Of a stretch of 64,000 nt of DNA, positions 57,030-64,000 are shown piece after piece; position 1 is the stretch's first letter; each line of letters begins with the position of its first letter. The stretch spans positions 56,143,181 through 56,207,180 of the forward strand of contig CM055315.2 of the NCBI GenBank assembly GCA_029255685.2. Direction: 5' to 3'. This stretch comes from Silene conica (Eukaryota > Streptophyta > Magnoliopsida > Caryophyllales > Caryophyllaceae). The position numbers and the translations under genes were made by a program. A model generated the notes under the pieces. That model saw only the letters and a list, made by a program, of their open reading frames with translations, did not search any database and was not told where the DNA came from.

Positions 57030-57785
57030 AGACCCCCCGGTCGGGCAATCGAAAGGGAAACCGACTCTCCCTCGACTTAGTTCCTGGGGTCAATTAACTG
57101 TTGATTAGAAGTTAGTAAGTTCAGCACTAAGGACTTGGTTGTAGTACATATCGGAATATGTCTGAGTTGGGACCTCTAGAGTACGATATGTACTGATGTT
57201 TGTTGCATGTCAAGTTATGTCTGAGTTGGGACATCTAGTTTAACATGTGCGCGTATGTGGCGTGGCAGACATGTCTGATTAGGGACCTCTGGACCGTCAT
57301 GTATATGGATGATGCGGTAGGAGATGTCTGAGTTGGGACCTCTGTCCTTTCGTGAGTTTGTTTGACCGTGGTGAATTGGGTCTGAGTTGGGATTCTGATT
57401 CACTACGAAGGGTAATGGTTATGGCTGAGTTGGGTCAATGAACCATTATTAGCTGATTGGTATCCATTCGCGCCTGAGTTGGGGTTCACGGATGTATGCT
57501 TGCTGACCTTGTGTACCAAGTTTACCTGAGTTGGGGTGTGACTTAGGCACTGCTAATTGTGTTTAGTTCTTTCCTCAGTTGGGGTTAGTTCTAGATACTG
57601 CTGTTTGCATCTGCTTGCCTGAGTTGGGGTACAGTGTCAGATGTTGCTGAATGATTGTTTGTTTAAGAGTATTGGTTATTAGTTATTGTCCGTCCAAGGC
57701 ATTGGACGACTCTTATTATGAGTTCGTAAATGGTTTGAGGAGAAAGACCGCCCGACCGGGCAACCGGAAGGGAGATCGGCTCTCG
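57030..57785 (+). repeat. Ten spaced CTGAGTTGGG motifs flanked by a duplicated block
   Basis: CTGAGTTGGG or close variants occur at about 57162, 57221, 57274, 57328, 57382, 57424, 57474, 57526, 57574 and 57620, with unequal spacers of 38-60 bp. Flanking blocks at about 57030 (CCGGTCGGGCAATCGAAAGG) and 57750 (CCGACCGGGCAACCGGAAGG) are related to each other. Confidence 0.8.
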
Positions 57786-57851
57786 CTTCAAATAGTTTCC
57801 GAAGTTAGTTGAGAGCTTTTGCATAAAAGATGCATGTTGATATGAAGGTTG

Positions 57852-57942
<91 letters not shown>

Positions 57943-58020
57943 TATATATGTATATATACATATATATATATGTATATATACATATATATATATATACATG
58001 TATATACATATATATATATA
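57852..58020. repeat. (TA)n-rich microsatellite
   Basis: About 170 bp of TA repeats interrupted regularly by TATGTATA. It borders the left end of the TIR transposon; a short TA tract also borders its right end. Confidence 0.95.
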
Positions 58021-58083
58021 GAGGCCGGATCACGTGAGGCCGCCTCTTAGGATGAGGCCGCCGGACCTCACGCATCCCCAAGC

Positions 58084-58905
58084 TTCTAGTTTCACAGTTT
58101 CACAATATTTGCTTCCAGTTTCACAAGTTAAGCTTCTAGTTTCACAAGTTAAGCATCTAGTTTCACAGTTTCACAGTTTCACAATATTTGCTTACAGATT
58201 CACATCTTAAGCATCTAGTTTCACAAGTTAAGCTTCTAGTTTCACAGAATAAGCTTCTAGTTTCACAAGTTAAGCATCTAGTTTCACATTTTCACAGTTT
58301 CACAATATTTGCTTCCAGTTTCACAAGTTAAGCATCTAGTTTCACAGATTAAGCTTCTAGTTTCACAGTTTCACAGTTTCTCAGTTTCACAATATTTGCT
58401 TACAGTTTCATATCTTAAGCATCTAGTTTCACAAGTTAAGCTTCTAGTTTCACAGAATAAGCTTCTAGTTTCACAAGTTAAGCATCTAGTTTCACATTTT
58501 CACAGTTTCACAATATTTGCTTCCAGTTTCACAAGTTAAGCATCTAGTTTCACAAATTAAGCTTCTAGTTTCACAGTTTCACAGTTTCACAATATTTGCT
58601 TACAGTTTCACATCTTAAGCATCTAGTTTCATAGGTTAAGCTTCTAGTTTCACAGAATAAGCTTCTAGTTTCACAAGTTAAGCATCTAGTTTCACATTTT
58701 CACAGTTTCACAATATTTGCTTCCAGTTTCACAAGTTAAGTATCTAGTTTCACAAATTAAGCTTCTAGTTTCACAGTTTCACAGTTTCACAATATTTGCT
58801 TACAGTTTCACATCTTAAGCATCTAGTTTCATAGGTTAAGCTTCTAGTTTCACAGAATAAGCTTCTAGTTTCACAGAATAAGCTTCTAGTTTCACAAGTT
58901 AAGCA
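58084..58905. repeat. Higher-order tandem array of CTAGTTTCACA units
   Basis: Basic units of about 20-23 bp (TTCACAAGTTAAGCWTCTAG) are grouped into a larger repeat of 200-208 bp: GCTTCCAGTTTCACAAGTTA occurs at 58111, 58311, 58519 and 58719. About four large copies. Confidence 0.9.
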
Positions 58906-59590
58906 TCATCTTTGCACTTCTTCATCAGAATAAACTAAACCTCAAACTGTCATTTTTGCACTTCTTCATTCACATTCAAAGTAATCATCATCTTCATCTT
59001 CAACAATATCCACTCATCCGTTCTTCTACATGGAGAAAACCTAGGAATTCCAATTTTCGAACTCATACCTTCTGTTAATTCATTCCAAGCGATTGAATTT
59101 GTCCATTAATGGCGGCTTGTACAGCTTATAGGCGACTTTGTAAATTCGGCACTAACTCAATTCTAAATTCAACGAAATTGAAGGAATCGACCGCCCACTC
59201 ATTTTCGATTACATTCTTCGCTATCGAAAAATCCGCGTTACGTAAGTCGGTATATCGATACTAAGCATATGTCGGAACTCGTCAATGCTACTGATAAGCA
59301 GTTATTCATCGTCGATACTTACGCTCTCGTAATTACTCTTTCTTTCGTAGTTTTTGTGTTTTTTGATTCAATTTATGAGTGTTTTTGAGAAGAAATTGAT
59401 GTAATAGGTGAGGAGATTAGAAGAACAAGGATTTTACGAAATTGAATTGGGGGAATTTAAAGGAAGAAGATGAAGATTGTGAGTTTTTACTTTTGTTGAG
59501 ATGAACGGGTGAATAATTTTTTTGATATTATATAGGACACGTGTCAAGATCTCGTGCGCCCATGCTACTAAAATCTAACGGTTTAGAATG
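58906..59590. other. Non-coding right half of the TIR transposon
   Basis: AT-rich with TTTGCACTTCTTCAT repeated twice near 58914 and 58948. No domain recognised. Confidence 0.5.
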
Positions 59591-60420
59591 GTCCGGCGGC
59601 CTCATCCTAAGAGAGCGGCCTCACGTGATTCAATTTCTATATATATATACTTCGCATGTTATAATGTTGGAGTATGTTGGATGTTTTTATGTGTTACATC
59701 TTGCTAACAATAGGTGGCTAGGAGAACTCTAGTCACTCCCCACTGATTGTTGCGTACATGTTTTCATGTATGTAGATAAATGATGGCTTTGGAGGGTTAC
59801 TGAGGCTAGCGAGCGATGATCCTATCATCGATGACATACACATTTATCGTTTTAGCTAGACCTAGTCTTGTTATACATTGAGTGCCTGTAGGGATATGCT
59901 ATCCCAGGCTGCAGTTGTTGTACTTATGGTTTCGTACTAGATTTATATGCTTATATATTGTTCTTTTGTTTCCGCATGTATAGTTTTGTTTAATTCACCT
60001 CGTTCTTATCTTGCATGTTAAAGTTTAAATTCCGCGTAAATTTTGGCATGTTTGTATGTTTTATCTTTCCGCTGCGACGAGGGGTTTTACAATTGTTATG
60101 GTTATTATTAGTATTACTGTAAATTGTTATTATTATTATGTCTTTCGATAGTACTTTTAGTATATAATAATAGTTATGTGACATTACTATTTGGGAAATT
60201 GCTATTTTGGGCAAGGTTGCTATTTCGGGAAAGTTTCTATTTCAGGAAACCTTCCACTTTTAGGAAGTTACGATATCTAGTATCTTTACTATTCTAAAAT
60301 AGGGGTTCAGTGAAGGATTATTAATCGTTAATTAATATATGTCTATGTGACGGTTTTCGCATGGAATATTTCTATTAGTTGTTCGGTTGTCATTGAGCAA
60401 TTTGAGGTAGGGGAATAGAC

Positions 60421-61656
60421 TGTTAGGGTTTTTTGTTACTCATAAACTAAATATTTAGTCATACTAATGAAATACTTTAATTAACATTTTAATTAACTAA
60501 TTAAGTGATCTTATGCATGCTAATAAAATGCGGAAATGGGAGAAATTTCGAGTCCTTACACTCGGTCCTAATGCTAGCAAGGATGATCCTCCAATGTTCA
60601 ACAAGAATACCTACTCCAAGATGCACCAAGACAATCCCTTAATGAACCGAAATCTTGTATGTGCTAGACTAGAAATCGATTTCTCCTTAAACAATATAAG
60701 TTCTAATAATATGAACTTAGTATACTAATTTATATATCTTAATATAACTAGTATGAATATTATCTTATAATGTTACTTAGAGGATTTGATGTTTATAATT
60801 TTCTCACCCTTAGAAAATTTCAAGCATTAGAATGACTTAATATTGCATATCCAATATTTAAGTAGGTAGGGTTTATGGGGATGGGGAGGTCGGCCATGGG
60901 AAGAGCAACAAGGGAACATGTTGCCTTACCAATGCACCTTAGGGTGGCTCTAGGTAGAGTTTCCAAGACCCTTTAATGATTGTGTCTTGTGAACATTTAA
61001 CACACACAAATCATCATATTAGCATGCCCCAAAACCGGTACCAACATGCTTAAATGGACTTCATTTTATAAAATCGTCAAATGTAAAATTGTATATTATG
61101 TGACATCTTACATGTCACAAGTTAATAAAATACAATTATCTTAATATAAATATTTATCGTATAAATATTGTATATAATTAAATAAATCATATTTATCAAT
61201 TGACAAGTAATTCGAAATTACAAATATAAAATGATAATTTATCGTCAATACGACGATTTACAACCTTTGTATTAATTTCAACCCGATTCATTCTAATAAC
61301 GATATAATAAAATATCGTTTATTGTTTAACAATTGACACGTTTCAATTTTAAACATAAATCTTACAATAAGATTTAACCTCTAATTTCTCGATATACGAG
61401 TTTAAGGAATATGAGCAAATCGTATCAATATACATTTGATCTTTTTATCAATTAAGGGAATTGTCCTAAAGGTGTGACCTAAAGGGATCAACCGACCACC
61501 ACCGTCATACGACAGTAATGTCAAACTCTAGCTAGCCAATCATTACCGATTAATGTTGGTCAGTTGACTAATATAAAATCGTATCATCCCTTGCGCATTC
61601 TTGTTATGAGATTTAATTACGTGATCGCACTATTGTTGAGGACACATTTCCCAACA
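60421..61656 (-). repeat. 3' LTR of gag-only element copy 2
   Basis: About 1236 bp; element-sense start TGTTGGGAAATG, end AACCCTAACA. Related to 47006-48255 but clearly diverged, so copies 1 and 2 are separate, older family members. Confidence 0.88.
61488..61567 (-). promoter_or_regulatory. Nested double stem in U3 of gag-only copy 2
   Basis: Outer arms TCAACCGACCA (61488-61498) and TGGTCAGTTGA (61557-61567). The single non-Watson-Crick pair is U·G in the element-sense RNA. Inner arms GTAATG (61515-61520) and CATTAC (61541-61546), perfect. Confidence 0.65.
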
Positions 61657-64000
61657 ATCTCCTACTTGTCCTCGACAAGTGTGCGTCACCAATTCTCTTG
61701 TCCTATTACAATCTCCCACTCAATGCAAGATGTCTCTCTGAGGTCGTACTTGCATTCGATCATATCATGAGTGGTTTCCTCGATCTGGAGAATAACTGTT
61801 TAACCGGAATTATCTACCATAGATACCTTCCAAGCGTGGCTACGCATTTCCAGTTAACTTCTCCTCTAGTGGCCTTGAGATTTGAACAACCCTGACAAGG
61901 GGTGGACAATTTCTATCGCACTACTTCCTTCAACTAGTCACAGTCAGTCACAATCCAAAGCAATCCCATTTGACTCCAGTTACGAAAAGTCGTAGAGAAT
62001 GGATCAAGGTTATGCCTAAACTGTACCATCTTGGGAGAGTAGTCTTTAGTCTAAGAATTGACTCACAAGAATACTATAGCAGCTCTCGCCACGACCCGGC
62101 TATTATGAAATTTCCAGAACTCTATAAGCGGTCACTTTTCCCGACAGAGTGTCTCTTGCAGTCTGCCTATGTGATCGACTAGTCATCACATATGACTCTA
62201 TGGCACTTGAACTTGCCATCAATCGCCTCACATTCTAGTCCCTTCGAGATGTCACCTCATGTAAGCGGCTAGGGGCTATACTAAGTCAATCCAGTTCACT
62301 TATGGGGTTCAATATTGTCTCTTACAACCCATTTGGATTTTGACAAAGTATCTTTTATCTTGAGTTAATTATAACTCAAATGACATTGTCATGCAAAAAC
62401 AGTCAATACTATTTCATTGCATTTGATGCACGATCATGTATTTGTATTAATGTTTTGCGAATAAACCCTTTTATCATTGCAAAACTTACAAATTTTGGTC
62501 TCCTTCCGACTCATATTATCTCATATAATATGATCTTATTTGAGCACATATCTAGAACCCATTATAGATCTTGAGTTCCCTTTCTTGAGGAAAGCTCCCA
62601 CTATTATCTTATAACTCGTGACGTATTGATATACTAGAGGGATTAAAAGAATCACTCGGAATTATCTAGTCACTTATGTGCTGAAATCTTTATTGTAGTT
62701 ATTAGTGATTTCATCACTCTTATAATTTTCAAACATCTTGGCTATTTTATCAAGGTTATTCATATCTAACCATTTTTGATTTCTAATGGGCGACCTTTTA
62801 TTATCAATATAATAAAACTTCCCGTAAAGCTTCATCATCATATGATATAAGGTATTTGATCATCTAGAATTGAAAACCTCTTATTCTTTACACCTTAAAG
62901 AATCACCCATCCTCTCTAAATGGTAGGCTTAATTCTTTTAATGAATATCGCTCCCACTAAAATTAATATTATTCGATCTCTTAAATGAACCTTTCATTTC
63001 TTGCATGTAAATCTTTTATTTATATCTTGAATCATTATCACCATCACTATCCCTATAGTGATCTATTTCCATTCAATCAATCATCACCCTCTTTTCATGT
63101 CTTCGTTTCCTCGAGACGAATATGACATGATTATATCCTTATAACTATTATTGAGAGAATTGAGATGATTTCTTCTCATTTATCTTATAAATTTAGAAAA
63201 ATCATTAATTAAGGAACCGGTCTTTCCTCCCGTAGAGATAGATGATTTCTCCTCTATTATCTTATAATCTTAAAAAAATCATTATCTCAAGGAGCCGATA
63301 TTCCTTCCGAATTCATACGGGGTTTCATGTCTCCTCTCTTTGAAACAATGAACATAAAGAACCTTTCTTCGAGTGTCCTCCCGTAGTTTCTTCAGTTCTC
63401 GTAGTTTCTTCAATTCATTTAGGGCTCTTCTTAAGATTCCCTAGGTAGGAATCTTCTCTAAGATCCTTTATTTTTATCATTGGTTTGCGATCGAAATATT
63501 TTCTCCCACTCTATCCTTCTAGCAATAACCTTTATTCGTTTAAGGATAGCTATTTTGATTAACCAATGCATATGAATGTTTGAAGTTTTATAGGTGTGAT
63601 GAATACATTCTCATTTTCACTTAAAATGAAAATCTTATAATGAACTAATATTGTCTCATTTTGATTGAAAGTATCTCATGAGGTGTAGTTCTCCGTTTTA
63701 ATCAACACTTTGATTATATTAAATTGATCGTATCAAGGTTTATTGCGTGATAAAATCACTATTATTCATGTTTTAACAAGGTATGCAATTTATTTGAGAA
63801 ATCAAGACATTGATTAAGAACAGAAGTAGTGACTCGGGTTGAAAACCAAGTCACCAATATCCAAAATTACAACCATTGTTTTAGGATTTTAATCCTTGTC
63901 TTACACGAAAATAAATTGTTCCATAAATAAAATGCAAAATATGAAAGAAGTCGATATGAAAATTAGAGCCTCGCTCTTCAAGTCTTCGATCAATTGGATG
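61657..64000 (-). promoter_or_regulatory. Polypurine tract and 3' non-coding module of gag-only copy 2
   Basis: Tract AAGTAGGAGAT in element sense at 61657-61667; a second tract-like copy at about 61709. Homologous to 48256-50500 along its length. No coding sequence. Confidence 0.65.

Larger units (their letters stand above)
58021..59637. mobile_element. Non-autonomous TIR transposon, possibly Mutator-like
   Basis: Left end contains GATCACGTGAGGCCGCC and TTAGGATGAGGCCGCCGGA; the right end on minus has AATCACGTGAGGCCGCTC and TTAGGATGAGGCCGCCGGA, giving inverted repeats of roughly 40-45 bp. Inside are a tandem array (58084-58905) and non-coding sequence. No transposase. The TSD is masked by the TA tracts, so the superfamily is uncertain; long TIRs without coding suggest Mutator-like. 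Confidence 0.7.
55635..60420 (+). repeat. Long 3' LTR of the old gypsy element, interrupted
   Basis: Starts TGTAACATCCCG, directly after the polypurine-type region. The right part (60092-60420) resembles in reverse complement the segment of the Tekay LTR around 26730-26960 (words ATATATGTCTA, GAGGTAGGGGAA), so the LTR continues to the point where the second gag-only element is inserted and its end lies outside the window. It contains a GC-rich repeat block, a CTGAGTTGGG array, a TA microsatellite and a TIR transposon. Confidence 0.65.
60421..64000 (-). mobile_element. Gag-only copia element (TR-GAG type), copy 2, cut by the window end
   Basis: LTR 60421-61656, then polypurine tract and the same 3' non-coding module as copy 1; the last bases align with about 50495 in copy 1. 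gag and the 5' LTR would lie beyond 64000. The candidate target duplication is TAGAC (60416-60420), not checkable here. It is inserted in the gypsy LTR. Confidence 0.85.

Noticed and set aside
57830-58037. Open frames of tyrosine/isoleucine repeats.
   Set aside because: They are translations of the TA microsatellite in several frames and both strands.
58084-58905. CRISPR-like array of short repeats.
   Set aside because: No unique spacers of constant length; the units tile directly as a plant tandem repeat.
60081-60091. GGGGTTTTACA as the right end of the old gypsy LTR.
   Set aside because: Sequence after it (60092-60420) still resembles the Tekay LTR in the same orientation as the gypsy LTR, so the LTR seems to continue beyond this point.

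Overview
The window looks like intergenic heterochromatin of a large-genome flowering plant, probably a eudicot. Almost all of it is mobile-element sequence. I found no intact host gene, no rRNA or genuine tRNA gene, and no CRISPR. The evidence is a nested set of plant element families (Ty1/copia SIRE and Angela/Tork types, Ty3/gypsy Tekay chromovirus, CACTA, tRNA-derived SINEs). Several have ends I could confirm by matching target-site duplications (TSDs). I cannot name the species.

Left block (1-24757): an old SIRE/Maximus-type copia element on the minus strand, with its 5' LTR at 23276-24757 and its 3' LTR presumably left of the window. It is split twice. CACTA-1 (698-5828, TSD ATT) carries an intron-containing fragment of a Dicer-like 3 (DCL3) helicase gene. 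A young Angela-type copia element (8900-20703, TSD ATCTT, two 998-bp LTRs that are almost identical) is itself split by CACTA-2 (12375-15444, TSD ATC), which holds a SINE with 11-bp TSDs. Nesting is therefore four deep: SIRE > Angela > CACTA-2 > SINE.

Middle block (24758-47005): pieces of an old plus-strand gypsy element (gag zinc knuckles at 25640-26038). They are interrupted by a SINE (25410-25623), by a minus-strand Tekay chromovirus (26044-38950, TSD GGAGT, 2.3-kb LTRs) that contains CACTA-3 (30730-33672, TSD CCT), and by CACTA-4 (39800-46075, TSD GGT). CACTA-4 encodes a transposase-associated N-terminal domain and a C-terminal Ulp1-type protease domain, and between them carries a captured fragment of a TRM13 tRNA-methyltransferase gene with its zinc fingers.

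Right block (47006-64000): a gag-only non-autonomous copia element of TR-GAG type (47006-55191, TSD GTCTT), then the 3' end and very long LTR of the old gypsy element (from 55635). That LTR carries several tandem-repeat arrays and a TIR transposon (about 58021-59637). A second, right-truncated copy of the gag-only family begins at 60421 and runs off the window.

Four observations deserve most attention. (1) A DCL3 gene fragment sits in a transposon; DCL3 makes the 24-nt siRNAs that silence transposons. (2) A nested double stem in the U3 of the Angela and gag-only elements shows compensatory changes. (3) The Angela 5' leader has three pairs of a palindrome-containing 12-mer, each pair with exactly 21-bp pitch. 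(4) A TRM13 fragment lies inside CACTA-4. The LTR elements are treated as fossils; identity and age figures are by-eye estimates.
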